Assembly (NCBI GenBank): GCA_934726055.1
Contig: CAKVCZ010000014.1
Location: 1 to 64,000, forward strand
Direction: 5' to 3'
DNA: 64,000 nucleotides
DNA from: an uncultured Candidatus Melainabacteria bacterium
GTDB taxonomy: Bacteria; Cyanobacteriota; Vampirovibrionia; Gastranaerophilales; Gastranaerophilaceae
The stretch's first letter is position 1. Every line of letters begins with the position of its first letter. The notes beneath the pieces were generated by a model. That model ran no database searches. It was not told the DNA's origin and saw nothing but the letters and a program-made list of their open reading frames with translations. Positions 42,569 to 51,684 of the stretch are shown here, piece by piece. A program made the position numbers and the translations under genes.

Positions 42569-43462
42569 ATGAAAAATTTTTTTACCATATTTTTAGTTAT
42601 TATTTTTATTAGTACAAGTCTTTGTATAGCTCAAGATTGTAGTAATTCTGATAATTTGACCGTGTATAACTTAAATAACAAATATGGATTAAAAAATTCT
42701 TCAGGTAATGTTATTGTATATGCACAGTATAAAAAATTAATCCGTCTTGGTAAAAATGCATGGATAATACAAAAAAGAAATAAATTTGGTGTAATTAACA
42801 ACAAAGGCGAATATTTAATTGAACCTAGATATTCTCATGTTGAAAGAGTTTTTGATAAATACGTTAAACTAGGAAATGATAAGGATTACGGGTTATATGA
42901 TGAATTTGGAAAAATAATTATTCCGCCTGAATTTACTTCAATAGAACCTCTTTTCGGCAAAAAATATGTTACATGTAAAAATCATAAATATGGAATTTAT
43001 AGTCAAGATGGACAATTACTTTTAGATAACGAATATGATTTTATTTATGCACCAAATCCAAAAGCTCTTAGAATACAATATAAAGGAGAATGGTATGAAA
43101 TAGAATCCATTGTTGATGGATCTATTGATATTCCGGAAAACACAGATAAAGTAAAAATCGGTGATACTGAATTTAAAATGACAAAAATTATTATTAATAC
43201 CGGTGTTGGTGCAAGTTATTCAGTTTTAACAGCAACCGATTATCTTTTAAAAAGTGTTTCAACAATTTCAACTGCTTACGAAGATACTATTGATGAACTT
43301 ATGTTTTCTCAAGGGGCTGAAACTGTTTCTATATTTATGAAACTTGGTTGGATTCCAAAATTTCCTGTTATATACGTAAAAAAATACTACAACAATATTT
43401 TTACTCCTAATAAAAGTCCTTTAGCAGAAATAAGAAATAACGTTAAAGAACAAATGAAGTAA
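42569..43462 (+). CDS. Exported WG-repeat protein
   Basis: 297 residues with a signal peptide (MKNFFTIFLVIIFISTSLCIA). From about residue 30 to 170 there are WG (KWG) repeats: NKYGLKNSSGNVIVYAQYKK, NKFGVINNKGEYLIEPRYSH, KDYGLYDEFGKIIIPPEF, HKYGIYSQDGQLLLDNEYD. These form beta-propeller-like or solenoid folds and occur in surface proteins. The C-terminal 120 residues (GDTEFKMTKIIINTGVG...) have no clear repeat. Function unknown. Confidence 0.85.
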   Translation: MKNFFTIFLVIIFISTSLCIAQDCSNSDNLTVYNLNNKYGLKNSSGNVIVYAQYKKLIRLGKNAWIIQKRNKFGVINNKGEYLIEPRYSHVERVFDKYVKLGNDKDYGLYDEFGKIIIPPEFTSIEPLFGKKYVTCKNHKYGIYSQDGQLLLDNEYDFIYAPNPKALRIQYKGEWYEIESIVDGSIDIPENTDKVKIGDTEFKMTKIIINTGVGASYSVLTATDYLLKSVSTISTAYEDTIDELMFSQGAETVSIFMKLGWIPKFPVIYVKKYYNNIFTPNKSPLAEIRNNVKEQMK

Positions 43463-43523
43463 TACTTTCTCCTTAATATTCTTATTTGTTGTATAATTTT
43501 AATAACAATAAATGAGGTATATA

Positions 43524-45086
43524 ATGGAAAATTTTTATTTAACAACTGCTATTGATTATGTAAATGGTGCACCACATATTGGACATGCATATGAAAAAAT
43601 TCTTACAGATATTATTGCAAGACATTTTAGAAAACGCTGTGAAAATGTATTTTTCTTAAGCGGAACAGATGAACACGGTATAAAAATTCAAAAAACATCT
43701 GCCTCTCAAGGGATAACACCAAAAGAACTTTGTGATATAAATTCAGGAAAATTTCAAGATTGTTGGAAAGATTTAGGTATCAGTTATGATAAATTCATTA
43801 GAACAACCGACGATTATCACAAAAATGCCGTTCAAAAAATATTCAATAAGTTGTTAGAAAAAGGTGATATATACAAACATTCATATACAGGATTATATTG
43901 TCAAGGCTGTGAATGTTTTTTAAATGAAAAAGATTTGACTGAAGACGGTCTTTGTCCTGACCATTTAACTAAACCTGAAGAAGTTTCAGAAGAAAATTAT
44001 TTCTTTAAACTTACAAAATACAAAGATGCAATTGTTAAACATATAAAAGAAAATCCCGATTTTATTGTTCCATGTTTTAGAGCAAACGAAGTTTTAAACC
44101 AATTAGAAGACATTCAAGATATATCTATTTCTCGTTCTTCTTCTAATTTACAATGGGGCATTCCTGTATTAAATGATTCAAACCAAGTAATTTATGTTTG
44201 GATTGATGCCCTTTCAAATTATATTACAGGTTTGGGTTATGATACAGAAAATAATAGTGATAATTTTAGAAAATATTGGCCTGCAAATGTTCAAGTTATC
44301 GGAAAAGATATTTTAAAATTCCATAGTATCTATTGGTTAGCTCTACTTATGGCATTAGAATTACCTTTACCAAAACAAATTCTTGCACATGGATGGATTA
44401 CAATAGATGAAACAAAAATGTCTAAATCTTTAGGTAATGTAATTGCACCTCAAGATATTTTGAAAAATTTTGAACTTCAAAATGCAGATGCTTTACGCTA
44501 TTATATGGCAACTTCTGCTCCTTGTGGAAAAGATGGCAATTATTCAGATGATGATTTTAAAGAAAAAGTAAATGCTCATTTAGCAAATTCTATGGGTAAT
44601 TTACTAAACAGAACTTTATCAATGCTTGTTAAATATTTTGATGGAGAAATTAAAGCTGAATTCAAAACAGATGCAAGCATTTTAAACACTGCTAAAAATA
44701 CTATTGATATTGTAAAATCTCATTTTGATAAATATGAAATTGCGGAAGCCGGAAATGCTATTATTCAATTAGTTGACATTACTAATAAATATGTAACCGA
44801 CAATGCACCTTGGACTTTAGCAAAAGAAGAAAAAATGACAGAATGTGGACAAGTTTTGACTTCTGTTCTTGATGTTATGTGTACAATTGCATATTTAATT
44901 GAACCGTTCTGTCCTAATATTGCAAAAGATATGGCAGAACAATTGTCCTTTGATTTATCTGTAAAATATGATGATTTAACTGTTAACAATATCAAAATTG
45001 GTAAATTAATAGAAAAAGAAAATATACATCCTGTATTTTTACGTATGGATTCTGAACTTGCAGATAAATCAAATAAGAAAAAATAA
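43524..45086 (+). CDS. metG: Methionyl-tRNA synthetase
   Basis: Charges tRNA-Met for initiation and elongation. The class I signatures PHIGHAYEKI and TKMSKSLGNV are present, with FLSGTDEHGIKIQ and NYFFKLTKY typical of MetG. The zinc knuckle region is YCQGCECF...LCPDH. 520 residues from the ATG at 43524, which has GAGG at 43514-43517; the frame extends to an ATG at 43512 that overlaps this site. There is no C-terminal EMAP/Trbp111-like tRNA-binding domain, so it is probably the compact form. Confidence 0.97.
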   Translation: MENFYLTTAIDYVNGAPHIGHAYEKILTDIIARHFRKRCENVFFLSGTDEHGIKIQKTSASQGITPKELCDINSGKFQDCWKDLGISYDKFIRTTDDYHKNAVQKIFNKLLEKGDIYKHSYTGLYCQGCECFLNEKDLTEDGLCPDHLTKPEEVSEENYFFKLTKYKDAIVKHIKENPDFIVPCFRANEVLNQLEDIQDISISRSSSNLQWGIPVLNDSNQVIYVWIDALSNYITGLGYDTENNSDNFRKYWPANVQVIGKDILKFHSIYWLALLMALELPLPKQILAHGWITIDETKMSKSLGNVIAPQDILKNFELQNADALRYYMATSAPCGKDGNYSDDDFKEKVNAHLANSMGNLLNRTLSMLVKYFDGEIKAEFKTDASILNTAKNTIDIVKSHFDKYEIAEAGNAIIQLVDITNKYVTDNAPWTLAKEEKMTECGQVLTSVLDVMCTIAYLIEPFCPNIAKDMAEQLSFDLSVKYDDLTVNNIKIGKLIEKENIHPVFLRMDSELADKSNKKK

Positions 45087-45166
45087 AAAACCTAACTCAA
45101 TGTTAGGCTTTGAATAAAATTAATAAATAGGGAATAAGGAATAAGGAAAATTTATATAAAACTTAT

Positions 45167-45490
45167 TTACATATCCATTTCAAACTTGCGACCAACATTT
45201 GCATGTGAGTCTGCAGCTGCCATGATACGTTCTGTGTTAAATTGTTGAACAAAGAAATTGTCCAATTGACGCATTACTGTTCCATCAAATACTTTTTCAT
45301 TTTTTTCCAAATAATTGAAAATGTTTGTAACACCTGATGTTGTGTTTGTTTTAACAGTTTCACTAATTTGTTTTAGAGTTCTTTCAGGAACTTTTACGTT
45401 TAACCCAAAAGGTTTTGACGGACGCAAGTTATTACTTCCGTTTTTGAAGGCATTGTTATTCAAATTATTATTATTTAAAAGATCTGCCAT
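45167..45490 (-). CDS. Small Asn-rich hypothetical protein
   Basis: 107 residues. A low-complexity Asn-rich start (MADLLNNNNLNNNAFKNGSN) leads into an amphipathic region (VPERTLKQISETVKTNTTSG; NYLEKNEKVFDGTVMRQLDNFF). No signal peptide, Cys or known motif. A weak ribosome site (AGGGTAG) lies before the ATG. It may be a cytosolic assembly or adaptor protein, but I cannot assign it. Confidence 0.6.
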   Translation of the reverse strand: MADLLNNNNLNNNAFKNGSNNLRPSKPFGLNVKVPERTLKQISETVKTNTTSGVTNIFNYLEKNEKVFDGTVMRQLDNFFVQQFNTERIMAAADSHANVGRKFEMDM

Positions 45491-45610
45491 ATTTTCTACC
45501 CTTTAGATTAACAACACTATTTCTATCGGTAATCTGATGTAAAAAGTTTAATGATTTATTTAAAAAGTCATTAAAAGTTTACAATTTTTTACATTTCTCG
45601 TCAAGCTATT

Positions 45611-47314
45611 TTATTTTTTTTCAAAAACAACATAGCTGAAATCACCTGATAGCTTGATTTTTTCAAAGTAATTTTTTTGAACAAATTTACAAAAATCAAA
45701 TCCGTAATCTTTACAAATTATACTAAAGTAGTAGTCTGATGAATTCCATGAATTAAAAATTATATATTTTGGAGTTTTTTTAGAAAAATGTTTCCTAAAC
45801 ATTTCTACACCAAATGTTTCTTCATATAAAGGAATCATTGAATTATAAAATCCATCTGTTTTTCTGTTAGAAAGAAAATTAATCATCATACCTTCAGGAA
45901 AAATAATTATTTCATCTGTTTTTTGAGTATTTTTATTAATAAAATCTAATAATTCTTTCGTTTTTTCATATTTTTTTTCTACGTAAATTTTTCCTTTTGA
46001 AGTAGATAAACAAATATTATTATTTGAAACTGTTTTTATGTTATTAAAACCTATCAACAATGCAAAAATTAGAACATAAAAAGAAATATAATCCCAATCT
46101 TTTTCACTGAATTTATCTTTAAAGATAAAAGCTATTGCAATTAAAATTAATGGTAAATAATATATTCCGTAAGAATTTAAAACTAAACCCCAAAATATTT
46201 TTAAACTGAATAAAATTGAGCTTAAGACTACAAGAAATAATACAAAATTATTCATTAATTTTTTATAATTTATTACTACCGCGATTGCTAATATTATAGG
46301 CAATGCCATAAATATATCATTCATCTTAAAAAGTTTTAAAACCAAAATTAGACAAATTGAACTATACGTTAAAATTAAAGTTAGAACTTGATTTTTAGCT
46401 AATTTTTCTTTTAAAAAAATTGATAGCATATAGATAATGAATGGTATTAACAGACATAAAGATGTAACAAACAAAGCTATAATTGATTGTTTGTGTGGTA
46501 TTACACCACAATGCATATAAAAATATTTTAATGTCTGTGTTTTTGACATTGTAATAATTATACTTATTGAATTTTTTATATCAGAAATATTTAAGCCTTG
46601 TAAAAATAAAACCAAAAAACTTACCATCGGAACAAAACTTAGTGATAACAAAGAGTTTATTATTATTTTTAAACTTGGTTTCATTTTCCAAAACAAAATA
46701 AAATAAACCAATAAATACGGAACAAATTCATATTTTGAACATATTGAAATTCCTGCCAAAAACAAACTCAAATACAAATATATATTTTTATTAGAACATA
46801 CAAAATTTATTAAAAATAAGAGAGATAATAAAAATGTTAATAATCCATAAGTCATTGAAAACGAGTATGGAAAAGAATAATTAAAAACATATGTTGGTGC
46901 AATTCCAACAGCAATTGCAATTGAAGAAAAATTAAAAGCAATTTTTTCATTAAACAATTTTTTTGCAATTAAAAATAAGGTTACAACAATACCTAATGCA
47001 CAAATTGAGCCTGACACACAAAGAACATTTAAGTTTATTCCAAAAATTTTATATAAAAAGGCATTAAACAAATATGCAAACGGTCCATATATACAGAATA
47101 AATTTTTATATAATATTTCTCCATTTAATATTTGTTGAGGATAATAAGCTTCTCTGCCACAATCAATAATTAATCCGACATTATGTCTAAAAGTTAGACA
47201 AATAGTTGAAATTGTAATTATAACAAGTAAAATCAGATATTTATTATTTTTAAATATATTAAGCATTATGTAATATAATTTAACAAATAAGAAAATTTTT
47301 GGCAATTTTTTCAT
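45611..47314 (-). CDS. Polytopic membrane protein of the GT-C glycosyltransferase type
   Basis: 567 residues with about 11-12 hydrophobic helices and a soluble C-terminal domain. The first loop DCGREAYYPQQILNGEILYK followed by GPFAYLFNAFLYKIFG matches GT-C (ArnT/PMT-like) enzymes, where an acidic residue in the first loop is catalytic. These use polyprenyl-phosphate sugars. The start could also be the internal Met at 47266, as neither start has a good ribosome site. Confidence 0.75.
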   Translation of the reverse strand: MKKLPKIFLFVKLYYIMLNIFKNNKYLILLVIITISTICLTFRHNVGLIIDCGREAYYPQQILNGEILYKNLFCIYGPFAYLFNAFLYKIFGINLNVLCVSGSICALGIVVTLFLIAKKLFNEKIAFNFSSIAIAVGIAPTYVFNYSFPYSFSMTYGLLTFLLSLLFLINFVCSNKNIYLYLSLFLAGISICSKYEFVPYLLVYFILFWKMKPSLKIIINSLLSLSFVPMVSFLVLFLQGLNISDIKNSISIIITMSKTQTLKYFYMHCGVIPHKQSIIALFVTSLCLLIPFIIYMLSIFLKEKLAKNQVLTLILTYSSICLILVLKLFKMNDIFMALPIILAIAVVINYKKLMNNFVLFLVVLSSILFSLKIFWGLVLNSYGIYYLPLILIAIAFIFKDKFSEKDWDYISFYVLIFALLIGFNNIKTVSNNNICLSTSKGKIYVEKKYEKTKELLDFINKNTQKTDEIIIFPEGMMINFLSNRKTDGFYNSMIPLYEETFGVEMFRKHFSKKTPKYIIFNSWNSSDYYFSIICKDYGFDFCKFVQKNYFEKIKLSGDFSYVVFEKK

Positions 47315-47368
47315 AAAAAAAAACTTTATAAAAATGTAAAAGTTATAGGAGTAAGGTTTTTTAGGTTT

Positions 47369-47902
47369 ATGACATTACCATTACCGGGTTCAATGAATTA
47401 TCTTATGAATGGTGGCGTACTTGATTTTGACGCTAATGCTTATTTAAATTCCGGCATTGTTACACCATATTATCAACCAATGTTGAATGGTGCAAAAATT
47501 CAGCCACAACCTCAGAAAGATAGTTTTTCAAGTAAGTTGAAAAATAATGAAAAAACCATAAAAACAGTTGCAGCAACCGTTATTCTTGGTGCTTTGGCAT
47601 TTGTTGGTATTAAAAAATCTAAAAATCTTTTAAAAGGTGCAAAAGATTCCAAATTTGTATCCAAAATAGGTGATACTTTCAAATCTGCAAAAGAATGGAT
47701 TAAAAGCATACCATCAAAAATTTCAAATATTTTGCCTAAAAAAGAAGCTATGAAAGAAGCTGCAAATAAAGCTGTTGATGCTGCAAAAGATGTTGCAGGC
47801 AAAGTTGCTGACAAAGCAAAAGATGCAGGAAGTGCAGTCAAAGACGTTGCTGCAAAAGCTGTTGACAAGGCAAAAGATGTTGCTGAAGCTGCAACTAAAT
47901 AG
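47369..47902 (+). CDS. Membrane-anchored protein with an Ala/Lys LEA-like helix
   Basis: 177 residues. The N-terminus is neutral (MTLPLPGSMNYLMNGGVLDF). One TM segment (about 65-82, TVAATVILGALAFVGIKK) is followed by a long amphipathic Ala/Lys/Asp region with ~11-residue periodicity (ANKAVDAAKDVAGKVADKAK; AGSAVKDVAAKAVDKAKDVA), as in LEA or YtxH-like stress proteins. The C-terminal tail probably forms one continuous helix along a membrane or DNA. No enzyme motif. Confidence 0.7.
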   Translation: MTLPLPGSMNYLMNGGVLDFDANAYLNSGIVTPYYQPMLNGAKIQPQPQKDSFSSKLKNNEKTIKTVAATVILGALAFVGIKKSKNLLKGAKDSKFVSKIGDTFKSAKEWIKSIPSKISNILPKKEAMKEAANKAVDAAKDVAGKVADKAKDAGSAVKDVAAKAVDKAKDVAEAATK

Positions 47903-47964
47903 ATTTTAAAAAGAAAATTAACGAAATAACCAAAACCAAAAAACCAAATTAAAAAGAGAAGCTC

Positions 47965-47996
47965 AAGACCACATTACTGTGGTCTTTTTTATTTTT
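47965..47996. terminator. Intrinsic terminator, probably bidirectional
   Basis: AAGACCACA pairs with TGTGGTCTT around TTAC, followed by TTTTATTTTTT. It lies between the LEA-like gene (+) and the prepilin-like gene (-). Confidence 0.88.
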
Positions 47997-48796
47997 TACC
48001 TACAACTTGTAACTGTTGTAGATAATTGTTTGCTTGATTTGTTACATACACCTGCATCACTAGAAGATGTATGCGATGCATCAAGATAATCCATATTGCC
48101 TGTATTTATTACCCAACCAGAACAACCTGTTCCACGATAAAAACACCATTCTTTTATACTGTTATTTGTCCAATATGATGATGTTGTTGTCCATGGAACT
48201 ATCCCTGTTTTAGTAATACCAAAAAGAAAAATATCTATACCTGCAGTATTTTTTCCTTTATTTGGTCCATCTATATCTACCAAAAAATAACCTCCACTAT
48301 TATTACCAGATACAGATGTAGAATTAAATTTTGGTCTATAAAGATATACACTAAAACTAATTCCATTATTCATAATTGCAGAAGGAAAAGATGCATCGTA
48401 AGAAAAATTTGCCCCTATACCAAGGGCTTTTGTACCAATTGTATTAACACATTTACCATTATTATTTGCACGACATAATTTAGAAATTTTCATAAATTCT
48501 GTAACTCTATCAAAATAGCGTTGTCTGCAAGATACAGTATTTGAATTTCCTGCATAACAATCATCTTCTACAAACCAAGTTTGAACAGGACCATATTTTG
48601 CAACAGCTCTTCTGTGTGCTTCATTTAGGTCTGCATAAATTGTTTTTACTCTTGCAACTTTTTCAGCATTTCCTGTTGAATTGTTAACATTTGGTATTGT
48701 TAAAGCTGCAACTACACCTATTATTCCCATTACCAAAAGAGTTTCTGCTAAAGTAAATGCAATGTACTTTTTAAAAGTTTTAATAATATATTTCAT
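47996..48796 (-). CDS. Prepilin-like protein (third paralogue)
   Basis: 266 residues. Leader KTFKKYIA|FTLAETLLVMGIIGVVAAL, single hydrophobic helix, then a Cys-rich extracytoplasmic domain with VDIDGPNKGKNTAGIDIFLFGI and GCSGWVINTGNMDYLDASH. Closest to the gene at 32713-33537 (shared PNVNNSTGNAEKV-type start of the globular part and an RYFDRVTEFMK segment). Several of these prepilin-like subunits scattered as single genes imply a filament with interchangeable components or a surface display system. Confidence 0.86.
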   Translation of the reverse strand: MKYIIKTFKKYIAFTLAETLLVMGIIGVVAALTIPNVNNSTGNAEKVARVKTIYADLNEAHRRAVAKYGPVQTWFVEDDCYAGNSNTVSCRQRYFDRVTEFMKISKLCRANNNGKCVNTIGTKALGIGANFSYDASFPSAIMNNGISFSVYLYRPKFNSTSVSGNNSGGYFLVDIDGPNKGKNTAGIDIFLFGITKTGIVPWTTTSSYWTNNSIKEWCFYRGTGCSGWVINTGNMDYLDASHTSSSDAGVCNKSSKQLSTTVTSCR

Positions 48797-48823
48797 TAAT
48801 TTTATAAACTCCTTGAATTTTAA

Positions 48824-49945
48824 TTATCTTATTTGAACAGGCATGATTAGTGAAATGTAATCTTCATCACTGTTTGGTCTAAATACTGTCGGAGAAAGAT
48901 TTGTATTCATTTCTATTTTAACTTCATCCGGCTCCATATTCTTTAATGCTTCTAAAACATATTTGTAATTAAATGCAATTGTTATATTATCATTTTTGTA
49001 ATCAATTTCCAAAGATTCTTCTGATGCACCAGTATCAGGAGTATCAGCCTTTAAGGTTAATTGATTTTCTTTAAACTCAAATTTTACAATACTTGTTTTT
49101 TCATTAACCATAATTGCAACACGTTCAAGTGCAGATATCATCTTATTTTTGTTAACAATTGCTGATTTTGGATTTTCGTTTGGAATTAATTGATTATATT
49201 TTGGATATTGACCTTCCATCAAACGAGAAATCAACATTGTTTTTTCTGTTTTGAATATTAGTTTTGTTTTGTCTGTATAAATCTTTATTGTTTCATCATC
49301 CAAAAGAGAACTCATTTTCATAAATTCACTTGTTGTTTTAGAAGGAATTATTAATTGACTGGATTTATTATCTATATTGTTAATACTTTCTCTAACTCTT
49401 GCAAGCCTGTTACCGTCTGTTGATGCCATTTCTAAAACATTTTCATTTATATCGCAAACAACCCCCGATAAAAGATTATTTGTTTCAAAATTTGCAGCTG
49501 CAAAACTTGCTTCTCTTATAGATTTTATAAATGGTTTTATCTCTATATCTATTGAATTTTCTTCAACTAAATTTATATCATTTAACACATTTGGAAATTC
49601 ATTTGCTGAAATTCCAATTATATCAAATTTTGTATTTTCACTTGTTATTGCAACTGTATTTGCATCTTTTTTAAGTTCAAAAGTTACCAAATTTCCGTTT
49701 ATACGAGAAAATATATCACTTAATTTTTTTGCAGGAAGTGTAATTTTTCCTTCAGATTCAATTTGAGCATCTACAACAGTAGATATGGTTAAATCAAAAT
49801 CTGTTGCAGTAAGTCTTAGAGATCCAGTATCTATTGTTTCTATAAGTATGTTTGATAAAACAGGTTGTAAACTCTTTAATGTTGCAACGTTTGCAACAAG
49901 TCTTATGCCATTAAATATTTCATCTTTTTTAACTACAAATTTCAT
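48824..49945 (-). CDS. dnaN: DNA polymerase III beta sliding clamp
   Basis: DnaN is the ring that tethers Pol III to DNA. 373 residues with the three-domain clamp layout: MKFVVKKDEIFNGIRLVANV, ATDFDLTISTVV, FSRINGNLVTFE, MASTDGNRLARVRESI, LISRLMEGQYPKYNQLIP and the C-terminal FRPNSDEDYISLIMPVQIR, the conserved MPV/I-R ending. GGGGG precedes the ATG. It is divergent from recF (347-bp gap) rather than in the usual dnaA-dnaN-recF order. Confidence 0.97.
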   Translation of the reverse strand: MKFVVKKDEIFNGIRLVANVATLKSLQPVLSNILIETIDTGSLRLTATDFDLTISTVVDAQIESEGKITLPAKKLSDIFSRINGNLVTFELKKDANTVAITSENTKFDIIGISANEFPNVLNDINLVEENSIDIEIKPFIKSIREASFAAANFETNNLLSGVVCDINENVLEMASTDGNRLARVRESINNIDNKSSQLIIPSKTTSEFMKMSSLLDDETIKIYTDKTKLIFKTEKTMLISRLMEGQYPKYNQLIPNENPKSAIVNKNKMISALERVAIMVNEKTSIVKFEFKENQLTLKADTPDTGASEESLEIDYKNDNITIAFNYKYVLEALKNMEPDEVKIEMNTNLSPTVFRPNSDEDYISLIMPVQIR

Positions 49946-50292
49946 TTTATATCCCCCTGTTTTATATACAGAATTATATTACAAATATATAGTTTTTAAA
50001 AGTTTTTGTTTCTATTATTTATAATAAGTAATAATATATTTTATTTATATTTAAAAAATTAATAATCATAATAATAAGGTCTGTTTTTTTTGCAAAAAAC
50101 TTGTGAAACATAGATATATCGTTAGTTTTGCATGTAAATAATTTTGTAAATTATAAATTTTTTTTTTACAACAACATGCATTTTTATAAATAAATTTTAT
50201 CAAAATAAAAACCTTTGCAGAAAATTGCAGATAATTTTACAAGTTTTCTGCAATTACTTTACTAAAAATAATGATAAAGTATAATTTTTTAT
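49946..50292. promoter_or_regulatory. AT-rich divergent intergenic region between dnaN and recF
   Basis: 347 bp, strongly AT-rich. On the minus strand TATAAT-like boxes precede dnaN. On the plus strand a 10-bp perfect inverted repeat TTGCAGAAAA (50215-50224) with TTTTCTGCAA (50244-50253) is separated by 19 bp just before the recF promoter. No consensus DnaA box TTATNCACA was found on either strand, so it is not called as the replication origin. Confidence 0.6.
50258..50285 (+). promoter_or_regulatory. recF promoter, apparently leaderless
   Basis: TTTACT (50258-50263), 16 bp, TATAAT (50280-50285); the ATG at 50293 follows 7 nt later and there is no Shine-Dalgarno sequence. Confidence 0.6.
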
Positions 50293-51384
50293 ATGAGGAT
50301 TAAAACACTAAAGCTTAACAATTACAGAAATTGCGAAAATATCGAATTAGAACTCTGTGATTTTAAAAATTTGATAATAGGAAAAAATGCTCAAGGAAAA
50401 ACAAATATTTTAGAAAGTATTTACTTTTTATCAAATCTTAAATCAACAAGAACTTCAAATAATTTGGAACTTATAAATTTTGAAAAATCTCAAACAACAA
50501 TAAGTGCAACTTTAGAAAAAAATGATACTGATATAGATTTGTATTTTTTATATAACGATGAAAAAAAGAAATCTTTGTTAATAAATGGTGTAAAAACATC
50601 TCAAAAAGATTTTAAACAAGTTTTAAAAACTGTATTATTCTCAACAGAAGACTTAATGTTGTTAAGAGGAGTTCCGGAAGATAGAAGAAAATGGCTTGAT
50701 AGAGCAATTTCTCAAATTTATCCTGTTTATGATGAAAGAATTTCAAAATATGAAAAAATAAGAATTCAAAAGAATAATCTTTTAAAAGATGAAAAATTTG
50801 ATAAGAACTTATTAGATATTTACAATGAACAACTTGCAATTTCAGGTTCTAATATTATTTATTTAAGAAAAAGATTTTTGAAAGAAATAGAAAAAATTGC
50901 AAGTAAAAAACATTCAAATATATCTGAAAGTGAAGAATTAAAAATATATTATTCATCAACATTTGAACTTGGTGAAACTATTGATGAAATATTAGAAAAT
51001 TACAAAATTGCACTGGAAGATAATTATGAAGAAGAAAAAAGAAGGATGCAATCTCTAATTGGTCCGCACAGAGATGACGTTATTTTCTTTATAAATGATA
51101 AAGAGGCTACAAAATATGCTTCTCAAGGACAACAAAGAACAGTAGTACTTGCTTTAAAAATGTCTGAAATTGATATTATAAAAGAAAAATTGGGAACATC
51201 TCCTGTTCTTTTATTGGATGATGTTCTTGCAGAATTGGATGATTTAAGACAAAATTATTTATTAAATTCAATAGACAAGGATACTCAAACAATAGTAACA
51301 TCTGTTGATACTTTATTTTTTAATGAAGAGTTTTTAAAAGACGTTAAAATATTTAAAATAAAAAACGGACAAATTGTAGATTAA
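50293..51384 (+). CDS. recF: DNA replication and repair protein RecF
   Basis: RecF helps load RecA at single-strand gaps. A 363-residue SMC-like ATPase: IKTLKLNNYRNCENIELEL, Walker A GKNAQGKTNILES, the signature ASQGQQRTVVLALKM and Walker B VLLLDDVLAELDDLRQ with the D-loop. Length is typical. Preceded by the leaderless-type promoter and the inverted repeat. The gene after it on the minus strand is a 39-residue ORF. Confidence 0.96.
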   Translation: MRIKTLKLNNYRNCENIELELCDFKNLIIGKNAQGKTNILESIYFLSNLKSTRTSNNLELINFEKSQTTISATLEKNDTDIDLYFLYNDEKKKSLLINGVKTSQKDFKQVLKTVLFSTEDLMLLRGVPEDRRKWLDRAISQIYPVYDERISKYEKIRIQKNNLLKDEKFDKNLLDIYNEQLAISGSNIIYLRKRFLKEIEKIASKKHSNISESEELKIYYSSTFELGETIDEILENYKIALEDNYEEEKRRMQSLIGPHRDDVIFFINDKEATKYASQGQQRTVVLALKMSEIDIIKEKLGTSPVLLLDDVLAELDDLRQNYLLNSIDKDTQTIVTSVDTLFFNEEFLKDVKIFKIKNGQIVD

Positions 51385-51403
51385 TTAAAATAAGAAAATA
51401 TAA

Positions 51404-51523
51404 TTATTCATTTGTTTCAGTAACTTTTAATTTTTTAATTTTCAATACATCATTTTCCATAATGCATTCAACTTTGTCTGTTTCAGGATTAACTTTTAAT
51501 AATTGTAAAATTGTTTGAGGCAT
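51404..51523 (-). CDS. Possible 39-residue small protein
   Basis: ATG at 51523, TAA at 51404. The peptide begins MPQTILQLLKVNPETDK and ends KIKKLKVTETNE; no signal or TM segment. AGGAAA lies about 8 nt before the ATG. It could be a translated small ORF; I do not recognise it. The opposite strand of this gap has no competing frame. Confidence 0.45.
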   Translation of the reverse strand: MPQTILQLLKVNPETDKVECIMENDVLKIKKLKVTETNE

Positions 51524-51684
51524 AAATAGTTTCCTATAAAAATATTTTTAGCTTGTTTATTTATAAATATTGGAAAAATTGATGAGGCTGAAAAAATTTT
51601 AGATAAATAAAATATTAATATAGCCCAAAAGTCGCATAAAAAAAGTTTGAAAATAATGTAATATGCATAAAAAGGTGTATAGTT

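Noticed and set aside
45085..45115. A terminator after metG (CCTAAC...GTTAGG hairpin)
   Set aside because: The stem is only 6 bp and is not followed by a T-run.
49946..50292. Chromosomal replication origin beside dnaN
   Set aside because: It is AT-rich, but no TTATNCACA boxes were seen and dnaA is not present; the closest match (TTGTGAAAC) has too many differences.
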